Source: Acidobacteriota bacterium (GTDB lineage Bacteria > Acidobacteriota > Terriglobia > Terriglobales > Acidobacteriaceae). From it: a stretch of DNA of 64,000 nt. The notes beneath the pieces are model-generated. The model was given only the letters and a program-made list of their open reading frames with translations, was not told the DNA's origin and searched no databases. This document shows, one piece after another, positions 54,972 through 64,000 of the stretch. The translations under genes and the position numbers were made by a program. The number at the start of each line of letters is the position of its first letter. Position 1 is the first letter of the stretch. Where the stretch lies: contig QIAM01000077.1 in NCBI GenBank assembly GCA_003225555.1, forward strand, positions 1 to 64,000, read 5' to 3'.

Positions 54972-56912
54972 CTATGGACTCGCCGCGTTGACGGTACCGT
55001 TGAGTGCGTCCTGGATCTGGATGCCATTATGTTCCAAAGTTGTTCCGGTGGCACGATCAAGTTCGATTTTGGCCTTCTCATGGATGGTCATCGCGCTGAC
55101 CAGATCCAACTCAGCCAATGAAAGATCGCGCTGGGCGGTCAGGGTCTGATAGCTCGATCCCGCCCCCAAGTCCTGTTCCTTTTTCGTGATGTCGAAGGTG
55201 CGTTGGGCCAAGTCTCGTGCCTTGCGCGCGGCCTGTACTCTGGCACCGGTTTGTTCTAGCGCATATTGCGCATTGCGAACCTCGATGCGGACTTGCTTCT
55301 TCAGTTGCTCCCGGCGCAGCTCGGCTTGTCGATACTCAAGCTCGGAGCGGTATTGATCAGCCTTGGCGACCCGGTTTCGGATGGGGATGTTCAGGTTCAA
55401 GCCCACATAGTAATCGGGGGAAGAATTGTTGAATGTGTTTCCCAGCGCTCCCGCGAAATCAACCGGCACGTTTGAAGTGCATCCTTGACAGAGAGGATTC
55501 AATGGACCCGCGAGTCCTGACCCTCCGTAGAACCCTACCATCGAAAGCGATGGCAGCAAAGCATTACGCGCCGCTTTCCGGCTGATCTGACGGTTTAGGA
55601 GGTCTATGTCGGTCTCAGCGAGTTCCGGACGGCTCTGCAAGGCCTGAGCAATCAAGTCCTGAATCTGTGAGCTGGCCTCGATCTTGTCTGGCTGCATGCG
55701 GTCGGTGGGAATGACGGGCATGGCCTCGAGAAGCGGGTCGGACAAACTCTTGGTGACGGCATTCTTCATGAGAGTTTCCTGGAGTTGCAAGCTGGTACGG
55801 GCAACGGTCAAATCCTGGTCGCGTTTTGAAACTTCGGCTTCTGCCCGCATCACGTCCATCTCAGGAATGCTCTCCAGTTGCAGCTGCTTCTTCGCATTCG
55901 CGAGGGTCTGTTGAGCGAAGGCGGAAGATTGCTCGTTGACTTGCGTTTGCTCGTAGGCGCTGACGAGATCCCAATAAATGTTCTCGATTTGCGTGACGGT
56001 GGCGATGACTTGATCTTTGAATGCGATGTCGGAAATCTTCTTGTTATTGCGAGCGATGCGAAGATAGCGCAGGTTGGGACCGAATCCGAAGCCTGCCAGC
56101 AATTCCTGCTGGATCGTAAAGCGGAACATCCCGCTCGTGGCTGGCGATAGGAAGAAAAAGGGACTGTTCGTCGACTGGCGGTTATTGTTGAACTGGAACG
56201 AAATGTTCGTACCTGTTGGAAACGCCTGCAAGTAACCAAATGTGCCCTGACCGGTGTTCAGCTGCAGCGAATGCACACCGTAGATTTGCAGGTTGGCGAG
56301 CGGCGTGGTTTGATGTTCAGCTCCCACGGAGACAGCAATCGCGGGATCATACGACGACACCGGAGTGCCAGTACCGAGCGTGGATTGAACCAAACCCGAG
56401 GCGCCTGCCCCAGCGCCACCCGCGCCGCTCGACGTGCCGCCGGCGCCTGCGCCCGGAGCCCCGGTACCAAAACCTCCTACACCGCCACCTGGAGTTCCCT
56501 GCACCACTCCGGTGTTCACGCCGCGGAAGAATCCGCCGGCCTGGGTGCGCAGAATGTCGGTGTCGGCGATGGGCAGGTTGTAACGGGCTATGGCCAGATC
56601 GAGGTTGTTTTCCAGGGCTAGATCGATCGCATCTCTCAGTGAAAGATAGAGCTTGCCATCCCGTATGAGCTGCATTAGGCGCGTCGAGTTCGCAAGCGCG
56701 GGCTCTGGGACCGTCTCGGGCGAGTAGGCGTTGAGTGGGTTGTGAGATTTTGGCATCTCAAACCGAAGCGGTGGAGTACCCTGCGGCGATGCGGTTGAAC
56801 CCTGGGTCTGGGGCGAAGTCGCAACCTGCGCCCCAAGGCTGCCGGCCAACATCCCGTACACACACAATATGGCGATTCCCCGTTGCCAGAAACCAGAATC
56901 CTGGAACCTCAC
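54972..56912 (-). CDS. TolC-family outer-membrane channel
   Basis: A 646-residue outer-membrane efflux protein. GTG 56912 overlaps the ATPase stop as GTGA and gives a good signal peptide (FWQRGIAILCVYGMLAGSLGA); the frame extends to 56972. Typical TolC repeats appear: LSLRDAIDLALENNLDLAIARYNLP, QVIATVTQIENIYWDLVSAYEQ, a second ALQSRPELAETDIDLLNRQ and the helical ARVQAARKARDLAQRTFDITKKEQDLGAG. A Gly/Ala-rich stretch of about 35 residues lies early in the mature protein, longer than in usual family members. It would form the exit duct for the ABC exporter encoded by the upstream genes. Confidence 0.9.
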   Translation of the reverse strand: MRFQDSGFWQRGIAILCVYGMLAGSLGAQVATSPQTQGSTASPQGTPPLRFEMPKSHNPLNAYSPETVPEPALANSTRLMQLIRDGKLYLSLRDAIDLALENNLDLAIARYNLPIADTDILRTQAGGFFRGVNTGVVQGTPGGGVGGFGTGAPGAGAGGTSSGAGGAGAGASGLVQSTLGTGTPVSSYDPAIAVSVGAEHQTTPLANLQIYGVHSLQLNTGQGTFGYLQAFPTGTNISFQFNNNRQSTNSPFFFLSPATSGMFRFTIQQELLAGFGFGPNLRYLRIARNNKKISDIAFKDQVIATVTQIENIYWDLVSAYEQTQVNEQSSAFAQQTLANAKKQLQLESIPEMDVMRAEAEVSKRDQDLTVARTSLQLQETLMKNAVTKSLSDPLLEAMPVIPTDRMQPDKIEASSQIQDLIAQALQSRPELAETDIDLLNRQISRKAARNALLPSLSMVGFYGGSGLAGPLNPLCQGCTSNVPVDFAGALGNTFNNSSPDYYVGLNLNIPIRNRVAKADQYRSELEYRQAELRREQLKKQVRIEVRNAQYALEQTGARVQAARKARDLAQRTFDITKKEQDLGAGSSYQTLTAQRDLSLAELDLVSAMTIHEKAKIELDRATGTTLEHNGIQIQDALNGTVNAASP

Positions 56913-57619
56913 GATGCGTTGACCTCCGTCGGTTGAGTCAGAGCCGGATTGGCTGTATCGCCGACCAGCCATCCGTCCCGCATTTGAATGGTGCGGCTTC
57001 CATAGGCCGCGTTCGTTTCCGAGTGGGTGACTTGCACGATGGTCGTTCCCTGATGGTTCAGGTCACGGAAGAGTTCCATGATTTCCTTGGCCTGGCCGGA
57101 ATGCAGATTCCCGGTCGGCTCATCGGCGAGCAAGAGCGATGGCTTGTGGATTACAGCACGTGCGATTCCCACCAACTGCTGCTGGCCGCCGGAAAGCTGG
57201 CTGGGATACAGGTCTTTCTTGGCCACGATCTGGAAGCGATCGAGTGTGTCGGCGACCAAGCTCTGCCGCTGACCGCGCGGAATGTCTTTATAAGAGAGCG
57301 GCAGATCAATGTTTTCCTGAACCGTGAGGTCGTCGAGCAGGTGATAGCTCTGGAAGACCATCCCGACATTCTTCTTCGCCAACTCGCTCCGCTGCTTGCG
57401 TTTCAGATCGTGAACCGCTTCTTCGCGAAACCAGTACTCGCCTGTCCACTGGTCGTCGAGAAGGGCAAGCACGTTGAGCAAGGATGACTTTCCCGCTCCG
57501 GAGGGTCCCATTACGGTGATGAATTCCCCCTGCTGAATGTCTAGATTTACGCGGCGCAATACCCAGGTGTATCCGGCGCCGGTCTTATAGTTGCGTTCGA
57601 TATTCTTCAGTCGGATCAT
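56909..57619 (-). CDS. MacB/LolD-type ABC transporter ATPase
   Basis: A 236-residue stand-alone nucleotide-binding protein. Walker A is GPSGAGKSSLL (about residue 40), Q-loop MVFQSYHLLDDLTVQENI, signature LSGGQQQLVGIARAV near 143 and Walker B LLLADEPTGNLHS near 163, with a switch His in VTHSETNAAYG. The length and TGNL motif place it with MacB/LolD/FtsE ATPases, which power mechanotransmission rather than classical transport. It lies between the permeases and TolC in one operon, 28 bases after ADOP permease 1. Confidence 0.95.
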   Translation of the reverse strand: MIRLKNIERNYKTGAGYTWVLRRVNLDIQQGEFITVMGPSGAGKSSLLNVLALLDDQWTGEYWFREEAVHDLKRKQRSELAKKNVGMVFQSYHLLDDLTVQENIDLPLSYKDIPRGQRQSLVADTLDRFQIVAKKDLYPSQLSGGQQQLVGIARAVIHKPSLLLADEPTGNLHSGQAKEIMELFRDLNHQGTTIVQVTHSETNAAYGSRTIQMRDGWLVGDTANPALTQPTEVNAS

Positions 57620-57647
57620 TTCACTCTCAATTCATGGATCGAGATTC

Positions 57648-60068
57648 TTATTCGTATCTCAGCGCCACCATGGGATCGACCGTCGCCGCCCGTCGCGCGG
57701 GGATATGACTTGCGGCCACTCCGACGAGAACGAACAGGATTGAAATACCAACAAACGTGGCCGGGTCGGTGGCCCTGACCTGGAATAGCATGTCCTTCAG
57801 CAGCCGAGTCAGAGCGAAGGCGCCGGCGATCCCCAACAAAACGCCGGTGAGCGTAAGGCGGACGACCTGTCCAGCCATTAGGGACAGGATGTCACTTCTT
57901 TGTGCACCCAATGCCCGCCGAATTCCTATTTCCTTCTTCCTTTGTACGACTGAATACGAGATAAGGCCGTAGAGACCGATTACGGCGAGGAGTGCAGCCG
58001 CACCCGCGAATGTTCCCAACAGGTTCATCATCAATCGCAGTTGTCCCTCAGACGCTTGCACTAACTCGTCCATCGTCGCGACCGCCGAAACCGGCTGATC
58101 GCGGTCGATCGCGAGTACCTGAGCTCGAACCGCATTGGTGAACGACAGCGGATTACCGTCCGTTCGCACGACAAGCATTGCCGACGCTGGAGGCTTTTGT
58201 GCGCAAGGCAAGTACACCTCCGGGCGCGGGTTGTCGTCTCTGCCGTATTGACGAACGTTGGGCGCGATGCCCACGATCTCCACCGACTCCGGACTGGACC
58301 CGATGACGATGCGCTGGCCGATTGGATTAGGCCCTCCCGGATACTGTGGCCAAAAGAGGCGGACCAGGTTCTCATTCACGATGGCAACGGGAACGGTCCG
58401 TGCGTTGTCGTGCGGAGTGAACTCGCGCCCTCGTATCAATGCGATAGCCAGCGTGCGGAAATATGCGCGCGTAACGTCCTCGAGGACCGCGATAGGGCGC
58501 TCGTTGAGCTTCAGGGGCGGCGTGCCCGCCATCTGCACAGGCGCTCCCATCCAGGTATCGACCATTGGAAGCGTCAGCGCTACCGCCGCGCTACGCACAC
58601 CCGGCAGCGCCTCGGCGTGCTGCACAAGTTGTTCGTAGAACTCCGCCTTTTTCTCGTCCGTGTTATAGCGCGCGGGCGGCAAGGCGATGTTCAATGTCAG
58701 AAGGTGCGAAGTTTTAAATCCTGGATCGACTCGGTATACGCGAGCCAGGCTCTCGATCAGCAACGTCGCGCCAATCAGCAATATGATCGAGAGTGCCACT
58801 TGTCCCACCACCAATAGCCCTCGCGTACCAAAACTCAGACTGGATCGTGAGCCTGAAGCGATGGTTGCCTCTCCGCTTCCTCTTAGCACCGCAGCGAGAT
58901 CCGGTCTTGAAGCAGCCAGCGCAGGAGCCAGCCCGAACAGCACGCCCGTGACGACTGAGAGGACCACTGCGAATCCGAGGACTGTTCCGTCAATCTGGAT
59001 CTCTCCTGCTCGCGGAAGGTCCGCGAGAGTCATTTTCCTGATAATGCCCAAGCTCCAAGCAGCAAACCCGATACTCATGGCACCACCAACCGACGCCAGC
59101 AAGACGCTCTCGGCGAGTAATTGCCCGATGATGCGCCCGCGCTCGGCCCCAATCGCTGCGCGCACCGCGAATTCTCGCGAACGGGAAGTTGCGCGCGCCA
59201 GCAGCAGGTTTGCTATGTTTGCGCATACGATCAGCAACACAAACCCCAGCGCTCCGGAGAGCATCCACAGCTCGGAACGCACGTCGGAAACCATTGCGTC
59301 CTTAAAGGAGCGCACAACGTCGGGTGAGTCCGGCCTGGTATCCAGCATGCCCGGATGAGCCGTCGCGTACTGATGATTCAATACCTCCAGCTCAGCGGTT
59401 GCTTGCTTAAGCCCCACTTTGGGTTTCAATCGGCCAAAAACGGTCAGGATGGGGCTGAGAGGTCTTCCTTGAGCGGCTATCACGGACCACTCCGATGGCC
59501 GCGTCACCCACACATCTGAGAATGGGAATCGGAACCCAGCTGGCAGCACACCGCTGATCGTATGCGGCGCACCAGCCAGTATGATCGTCTTGCCAACGAC
59601 TGACGGATCTCTGCCGAATCGCCGGTTCCACAATTCCGCGCTGATCATCGCTACTGCGCGTGCACCGGGCTTATCTTCTTCCGTGAGGAAGCTGCGTCCC
59701 AGCAGCGGATTCACCCCGAGAAGATGGAGGAAGTTGGCGGAGACGCGTGCACCCTTCAGCACTTCCGGGTCGGAGATACCGGAGAGCGCCATATCTTCCG
59801 GGCCGGCAATAGCTGCGACCTCGGTGTAGGACTGGTTTGAGGCTTTCAATTCCTCGAGGCGTATCGGAGTGACTCCCTCGGCAATCATCACCAGGCGATC
59901 TGGGTCGCGGTATCCCAGCGGCTTCAACAGGACTGCGTGAACGACGGAAAAGATCGCGGTATTGGCTCCGATCCCTAACGTGAGTGTGAGCAGCGCAACG
60001 GCTGTGAACCCCGGGTTCTTACGCAACTGCCGCAGCGCGTAACGAAGATCTTGGAGGATGGCATTCAT
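57648..60068 (-). CDS. ADOP-type ABC permease 1
   Basis: An 806-residue acidobacterial duplicated permease. The short N-terminal helix ([20 protein letters not shown]) leads to a first membrane helix ([23 protein letters not shown]), a MacB-type periplasmic domain, a first FtsX block ([24 protein letters not shown]), a linker membrane pair ([20 protein letters not shown]), a second periplasmic domain ([40 protein letters not shown]) and a second FtsX block ending [16 protein letters not shown] 60068 is chosen; GTG 60077 overlaps the upstream stop as GTGA. It works with the ATPase and TolC-like channel downstream. Confidence 0.92.
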   Translation of the reverse strand: MNAILQDLRYALRQLRKNPGFTAVALLTLTLGIGANTAIFSVVHAVLLKPLGYRDPDRLVMIAEGVTPIRLEELKASNQSYTEVAAIAGPEDMALSGISDPEVLKGARVSANFLHLLGVNPLLGRSFLTEEDKPGARAVAMISAELWNRRFGRDPSVVGKTIILAGAPHTISGVLPAGFRFPFSDVWVTRPSEWSVIAAQGRPLSPILTVFGRLKPKVGLKQATAELEVLNHQYATAHPGMLDTRPDSPDVVRSFKDAMVSDVRSELWMLSGALGFVLLIVCANIANLLLARATSRSREFAVRAAIGAERGRIIGQLLAESVLLASVGGAMSIGFAAWSLGIIRKMTLADLPRAGEIQIDGTVLGFAVVLSVVTGVLFGLAPALAASRPDLAAVLRGSGEATIASGSRSSLSFGTRGLLVVGQVALSIILLIGATLLIESLARVYRVDPGFKTSHLLTLNIALPPARYNTDEKKAEFYEQLVQHAEALPGVRSAAVALTLPMVDTWMGAPVQMAGTPPLKLNERPIAVLEDVTRAYFRTLAIALIRGREFTPHDNARTVPVAIVNENLVRLFWPQYPGGPNPIGQRIVIGSSPESVEIVGIAPNVRQYGRDDNPRPEVYLPCAQKPPASAMLVVRTDGNPLSFTNAVRAQVLAIDRDQPVSAVATMDELVQASEGQLRLMMNLLGTFAGAAALLAVIGLYGLISYSVVQRKKEIGIRRALGAQRSDILSLMAGQVVRLTLTGVLLGIAGAFALTRLLKDMLFQVRATDPATFVGISILFVLVGVAASHIPARRAATVDPMVALRYE

Positions 60069-60073
60069 GTGGT

Positions 60074-61240
60074 TCACTCGTAGCGCAGGGCCACTATGGG
60101 ATCAACCTTGGTCGCGCGATACGCGGGGACATAACTGGCCGTGAGTACCGAGATCATCAGCACCAGACATACCCCCGCAAATGTGGTCGTGTCTGTGGGC
60201 GCGATGCCGAACAGCAGGCTGGCAATTACTCGTCCGGCAGCCACTGCGCCGGCAATTCCCAGGGCGCCTCCAATCAGGGCCAGCTTCACACCGTTGTTGA
60301 GGATGAGGCGCAGAACATCTTTCTGCTGAGCGCCCAGCGCCATGCGAAGTCCCAATTCGCGAGTCCGTTGCGCCACCGAATATGCCAGCAAGGCATAAAG
60401 GCCCAGCACCGCCAGCAGCAAAGCCAGACCGGAAAACGCGCCCAGCAGGTACGCGGGATAGGAGCGCAGCAGGATCGCAGGAGATTCCGAGATGATCTGT
60501 GCCATGCTGGCGATGCCGTAGACCGGCACTTCCGAGTCAATTTCCCTGACGGCATGGGTTACTGCGCTGGCCAGAGTCGCAGGATCTTGTTGGGTTCGCA
60601 CCACCGGGCTGAAATAGGACGGCGGATCCTGGTCGAAGCTGTCATAGATGACAGGGCCGGGGCTCCGATCGAGCCAGCCAACATTTTCATTACCCACTCC
60701 GACAATCGTGGAGGGCACTCCATCCAGAGTCAGGGTCTTACCCACGGCGGCGGGGTCGGCACCAAAGCGCCGCTGCCATCCGCCATAGGAGAGCAGAACG
60801 GACGCAGTCTTTTGCTCTGTTTCTTCGGACGGCACGAAAGTCCGCCCCAGGACCGGACGCACGCCAAGCGTCTCGAAAAATCCAGTGCTCGCCATCGCGA
60901 CTGTTACCTGCACCGCTCCGCTCGGCAGCGAAAGCGTCATCGTGGTCCGCGAGTAGCCGCCGAGTTGCGCAAACACCTGGCTGTTTCGCATATCCACAAA
61001 GTCCGGATAAGACGATTCCATCTGCTGAAACGCGCCGGAGGTGCGCGTCTCCCACACCTGCGCCAATTCTTCCGGCTTCTCGAAGGGAAGCGGCCGCAGC
61101 AAGGCCGCGCTAAGAACGGTGAACACGGCCGTATTGGCGCCAATTCCCAGCGCCAGCATCAGCACGATCACCAGCGCGAATCCCGGGCTCTCGCGCAACA
61201 TGCGCCATCCATAACGAAGATCCTGATAGATTGTTTCCAT
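60074..61240 (-). CDS. shortened ADOP-type permease 2 with internal deletion
   Basis: A 388-residue permease about half the size of its neighbours. The start [20 protein letters not shown] (ATG 61240; GTG 61252 overlaps the upstream stop) and first periplasmic domain ([33 protein letters not shown]) are those of a full ADOP. At TIVGV it passes directly to [19 protein letters not shown] and [16 protein letters not shown], which belong to the second periplasmic domain of full proteins, and then to one complete FtsX block ending [14 protein letters not shown]. The missing part is the first FtsX block, linker helices and most of the second domain. The result is a four-helix protein like ordinary MacB, so it may still work. 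Confidence 0.88.
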   Translation of the reverse strand: METIYQDLRYGWRMLRESPGFALVIVLMLALGIGANTAVFTVLSAALLRPLPFEKPEELAQVWETRTSGAFQQMESSYPDFVDMRNSQVFAQLGGYSRTTMTLSLPSGAVQVTVAMASTGFFETLGVRPVLGRTFVPSEETEQKTASVLLSYGGWQRRFGADPAAVGKTLTLDGVPSTIVGVGNENVGWLDRSPGPVIYDSFDQDPPSYFSPVVRTQQDPATLASAVTHAVREIDSEVPVYGIASMAQIISESPAILLRSYPAYLLGAFSGLALLLAVLGLYALLAYSVAQRTRELGLRMALGAQQKDVLRLILNNGVKLALIGGALGIAGAVAAGRVIASLLFGIAPTDTTTFAGVCLVLMISVLTASYVPAYRATKVDPIVALRYE

Positions 61241-61248
61241 TGGTATCC

Positions 61249-63696
61249 TCACTCGTATCTCAGCGCCACCATGGGATCGACCTTCGCAGCCCGATAGGCC
61301 GGAATGATGCTGGCAAACAGAGCGATTACGGTGAGAAGAAACGCGACCACCAGAAAAGTAATGGGATCGGTCGGCTTCACGCCGTAGATAAGACTCGACA
61401 CGACGTGTCCCAGTGCGAGAGCACCCACGGCACCCAACGCGACGCCCAGCAGCGTCGGCTTCATCCCTTCGATGACGACCATGCCGAGCACATCGGAAAG
61501 GCGAGCCCCCAAGGCCAGGCGAATTCCGATTTCCGGCACCCGTCGCCTGACGCTGTAGGACAGCACGCTGTAGATTCCCACCGCCGCCAACAACAACGCG
61601 AGTCCGGCGAATGCGGCCAATAGCAGCATGTTGAACCGCTGCTGGGACATGGAATTCGCGACCAGATCATCCATCGCCAGCACGTCACGTAATGGCATCT
61701 CACGATCGACCTCATGCACGGCGTTCGAAACAGCAGAGGCCACGCCCGCGGGATCTGAAGCTGAGCGCACCACCAGTATCATCGGGAACGAACGCCAGTC
61801 CGCCGCGGCCGACGCTGAGACCTGGGCCAGCGGGTAATAGAGAGCTGCACTCGGGCGAGTCTGATCAAGGGCGTCAATCTTTACGTCCCCCACGATCCCA
61901 ACCACTTGGCGAACTGCATCGGGAGAGAAGGTCAAGGTGAGACGCTTGCCCAACGCATCTTCGCCCGGCCAGAGCTGCCGGGCCATGGATTCGCTGATCA
62001 TTACGACCGCTGGCGTTCCCGCCCGGTCGGTGTCGCTCAGGTCACGGCCGCGAAGGATCGGGATGTGCAGCGCAGCTATGTACCCCGGGGTGGTGAGACG
62101 AACATCAACCTCCGGCTGCTCCGACATCGGCACTAGAGGACGGCCTTCGACAGCGATGGGTTGATGCGAGCCTCCCGTAAGAGGAACGTCGTCAACCACG
62201 CCCGCGGATTCGACACCCGGTAACGTTCGCACCCGCTGCAGCACTTGCTCGAAGAACCTGACCTGCTCGGCTGGCGTGGGAAATTTCGTCCGGGAGACCA
62301 TAGCGGTCAGGGTCAAAACATGGCGCGACTCGAACCCTGGATTCACGCCCTGAAGTTTCTGAAAACTGCGGATCATGAGGCCTGCGCCAATCAGCAAGAT
62401 CAGCGAAAGAGCGACCTCTGACACGACCAGAATGCTGCGGGTTCGATGCCCCCCTGAATCGCTGTCGGTGCGTCCTAATCCTTCTTTTAGAGACTGGCTG
62501 ACGTTTCCCCGCGTTAGGCGCAGACCCGGAAGAACTCCCGCCAAAATCCCGCTGGCAAAGGAAATCACGGCCGTGAAGGCAAGGACCTTGGCATCCAGCC
62601 CGACTTCAATTGATTGAGGAAGCTTGTCCGCCAGGAAGGCCATGATCAGCCGGACGCCGATATGGGCCCATGTCAATCCAAGTAGCCCTCCCGCGATGGC
62701 AAGCAGCACAGACTCAGTAAGGATTTGCCGCAGCACGCGGGCTGAGCTGGCGCCCAGAGCGGTTCTAATCGCAATTTCCTTCTGGCGGCTGAAAGTCCTG
62801 GCCAGTGCAAGGTTGGCCACATTGACGCTGGCGATGAGAAGCACGAACGCCACAGCCCCCAATAAGACCAGCAGCGCCGGGCGCACATCACTGACCAGAT
62901 CGTCGTGCAGCGGCACAACCGCCGCGCCCCAACCTTTGTTGTCCTCCGGGTACTGCTGTTCCAGCCGGCTGGAGATTGTGTTCATCTCTGCCTGAGCCTG
63001 TTTCAAGTCGATGCCTGGCTTGAGACGGGCGACAACGATGGAGTGATGCTCTCCCCGGACGGCGCGTTCTTTGTCTGTCCAGGCCATCGGCGTCCACATC
63101 TGGGCAAAGTCGGGAAAGCGGAAGCTGGGCGGCATGACTCCGGCAACCAGGTAGCTCTGCCCGTCCATGTTGATGTGGTGCCCGACGATGTCAGCATTCG
63201 AGCCGAAGTGGTCCTGCCAGAAACGGTGGCTGAGAACCACCACGTGCGAGCGGCCTGGTTGATCTTCCTCTGGAAAGAACACACGCCCCAGCATCGGTTG
63301 AACGCCCAGGGTCGCAAAGAAGCCCGACGACACCGCGCTGGCGTCGACCTGTTCAGGTTTCTGGCCGCCGGTCAGAGTGAGACCGCCGTGATAGTTGTAG
63401 ATCGCCATCTGCTCGAAGACCTGGTTCTGGCTCTGCCAATCCAGGTAGTTGGCCGCTGACACGGCGAACGTGGTCATCCCGGGGAAACTCTTGGCCGGCG
63501 GCACGTGCCAGATCCGAACCAACTGGGCGGGGTTCTTGAACGCAAGCGGGCGGAGCAGCACGCCGTTCACCACGCTGAAGATTGCGGTATTGGCGCCGAT
63601 TCCCAGCGCAAGGGTGATTACCGCAACGGCTGTAAAGCCGGGGCTCTTACGAAGTTGCCGAACCGCGTAGCGAAAATCTTGAAACATTCCATTCAT
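61249..63696 (-). CDS. ADOP-type ABC permease 3
   Basis: An 815-residue full-length duplicated permease. ATG 63696 has AGGGGA six bases upstream. Order: [20 protein letters not shown], first membrane helix, first periplasmic domain ([38 protein letters not shown]), first FtsX block ([35 protein letters not shown] split reading), linker helices ([20 protein letters not shown]), second periplasmic domain and second FtsX block ending [13 protein letters not shown]. Its stop overlaps the next gene's GTG as GTGA. It is nine bases from permease 4. Confidence 0.93.
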   Translation of the reverse strand: MNGMFQDFRYAVRQLRKSPGFTAVAVITLALGIGANTAIFSVVNGVLLRPLAFKNPAQLVRIWHVPPAKSFPGMTTFAVSAANYLDWQSQNQVFEQMAIYNYHGGLTLTGGQKPEQVDASAVSSGFFATLGVQPMLGRVFFPEEDQPGRSHVVVLSHRFWQDHFGSNADIVGHHINMDGQSYLVAGVMPPSFRFPDFAQMWTPMAWTDKERAVRGEHHSIVVARLKPGIDLKQAQAEMNTISSRLEQQYPEDNKGWGAAVVPLHDDLVSDVRPALLVLLGAVAFVLLIASVNVANLALARTFSRQKEIAIRTALGASSARVLRQILTESVLLAIAGGLLGLTWAHIGVRLIMAFLADKLPQSIEVGLDAKVLAFTAVISFASGILAGVLPGLRLTRGNVSQSLKEGLGRTDSDSGGHRTRSILVVSEVALSLILLIGAGLMIRSFQKLQGVNPGFESRHVLTLTAMVSRTKFPTPAEQVRFFEQVLQRVRTLPGVESAGVVDDVPLTGGSHQPIAVEGRPLVPMSEQPEVDVRLTTPGYIAALHIPILRGRDLSDTDRAGTPAVVMISESMARQLWPGEDALGKRLTLTFSPDAVRQVVGIVGDVKIDALDQTRPSAALYYPLAQVSASAAADWRSFPMILVVRSASDPAGVASAVSNAVHEVDREMPLRDVLAMDDLVANSMSQQRFNMLLLAAFAGLALLLAAVGIYSVLSYSVRRRVPEIGIRLALGARLSDVLGMVVIEGMKPTLLGVALGAVGALALGHVVSSLIYGVKPTDPITFLVVAFLLTVIALFASIIPAYRAAKVDPMVALRYE

Positions 63697-63705
63697 GACA
63701 ATCCC

Positions 63706-64000
63706 CTACTCAAAGCGCAATGCCACCATGGGTTCGACCTTTGCGGCGCGCCATGCGGGAAGGAAAGCTGCTCCGGTTCCAACAAGTGCGACGCAGGTGA
63801 TCGCCCACGCAAAGCTGAGCGGATCGAATGAAGACAACTGATAAAGCATCGAGCCAAGAAAACCAGAAGACAGTAGCGCAAGCGGAAAACCCACCACCGC
63901 ACCCGCCATGCTGACCAGGAGGCTTTCGCGCATAACCATCCAGAGCACCTCGCCACGTTGGGCTCCAAGCGCCATGCGAGTTCCGATTTCGCGGGTGCGG
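63706..64000 (-). CDS. ADOP-type ABC permease 4, C-terminal part
   Basis: The last 97 codons of another ADOP or MacB permease, running off the right edge. It includes RTREIGTRMALGAQRGEVLWMV, two membrane helices (LLVSMAGAVVGFPLALL, AWAITCVALVGTGAAFL) and the C-terminal AAKVEPMVALRFE shared by this family. Full length and the identity of genes further upstream (a MacA/HlyD adaptor might be there) cannot be seen. Confidence 0.88.
   Translation of the reverse strand, partial: RTREIGTRMALGAQRGEVLWMVMRESLLVSMAGAVVGFPLALLSSGFLGSMLYQLSSFDPLSFAWAITCVALVGTGAAFLPAWRAAKVEPMVALRFE

Overview
The window looks like chromosomal DNA of a soil-type Acidobacteriota (probably class Terriglobia). This is inferred from content: a run of giant duplicated MacB-like permeases (the ADOP type, named for its abundance in this phylum), an Oar-like TonB receptor with an N-terminal carboxypeptidase-regulatory domain, many Tat-exported sugar enzymes, PASTA/TPR/glycine-zipper envelope proteins, moderately high GC, and dispersed short palindromes. 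No rRNA, tRNA or CRISPR array was seen.

Layout. 1-1.1 kb: the 5' part of an IS1182-type transposase with an in-frame amber codon, cut by the window edge. 1.2-24 kb: mostly core genes. These are gyrA, a tandem pair of paralogous secreted proteins, a PASTA-only membrane protein, the run aroC-def-fmt-rsmB, a LuxR-type regulator with a degenerate receiver, HAD, glycine-zipper lipoprotein, PNPOx-like, YhaM-like nuclease, SurA-like isomerase, SpoIIE phosphatase, TPR/metalloprotease, M1 aminopeptidase and a frameshifted cheB. 24-43.5 kb: accessory. It holds a GGDEF protein, a five-gene catabolic cluster (SDR, class III aminotransferase, P5C-reductase-like, Tat-exported sugar isomerase, Tat-exported Gfo/Idh/MocA dehydrogenase), a GAF protein, a zone of gene decay (broken sialate O-acetylesterase abutting a 5'-truncated membrane protein, plus a TPR remnant), then an Oar-like TonB receptor and a large TPR protein. 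42.3-46.9 kb: a two-gene operon of exported enzymes (amidohydrolase, then SelA-like PLP enzyme) interrupted by a complete antisense group II intron. 47-51.7 kb: a tight four-gene operon (DUF362, PQQ-type propeller, ApbE, unknown). 52.1-64 kb: one long minus-strand operon of at least four ADOP permeases, a MacB-type ATPase, a TolC-like channel, an NtrC-type regulator and its histidine kinase, running off the right edge.

How parts fit. aroC/def/fmt/rsmB is a housekeeping run. The 25.9-31.3 kb genes look like uptake-linked carbohydrate or amino-sugar catabolism, with two steps outside the cytoplasm. The amidohydrolase/SelA-like pair resembles the deacetylase/ammonia-lyase pairs used on amino-sugar acids, but here both proteins carry export signals. 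The right-hand operon is a self-contained, sigma-54-regulated tripartite export system whose adaptor subunit is not visible. The most unusual items are the exported SelA-like pair with its intron, the DUF362/propeller/ApbE/unknown operon, an ADOP permease shortened by an in-frame internal deletion, and the cluster of decaying genes.
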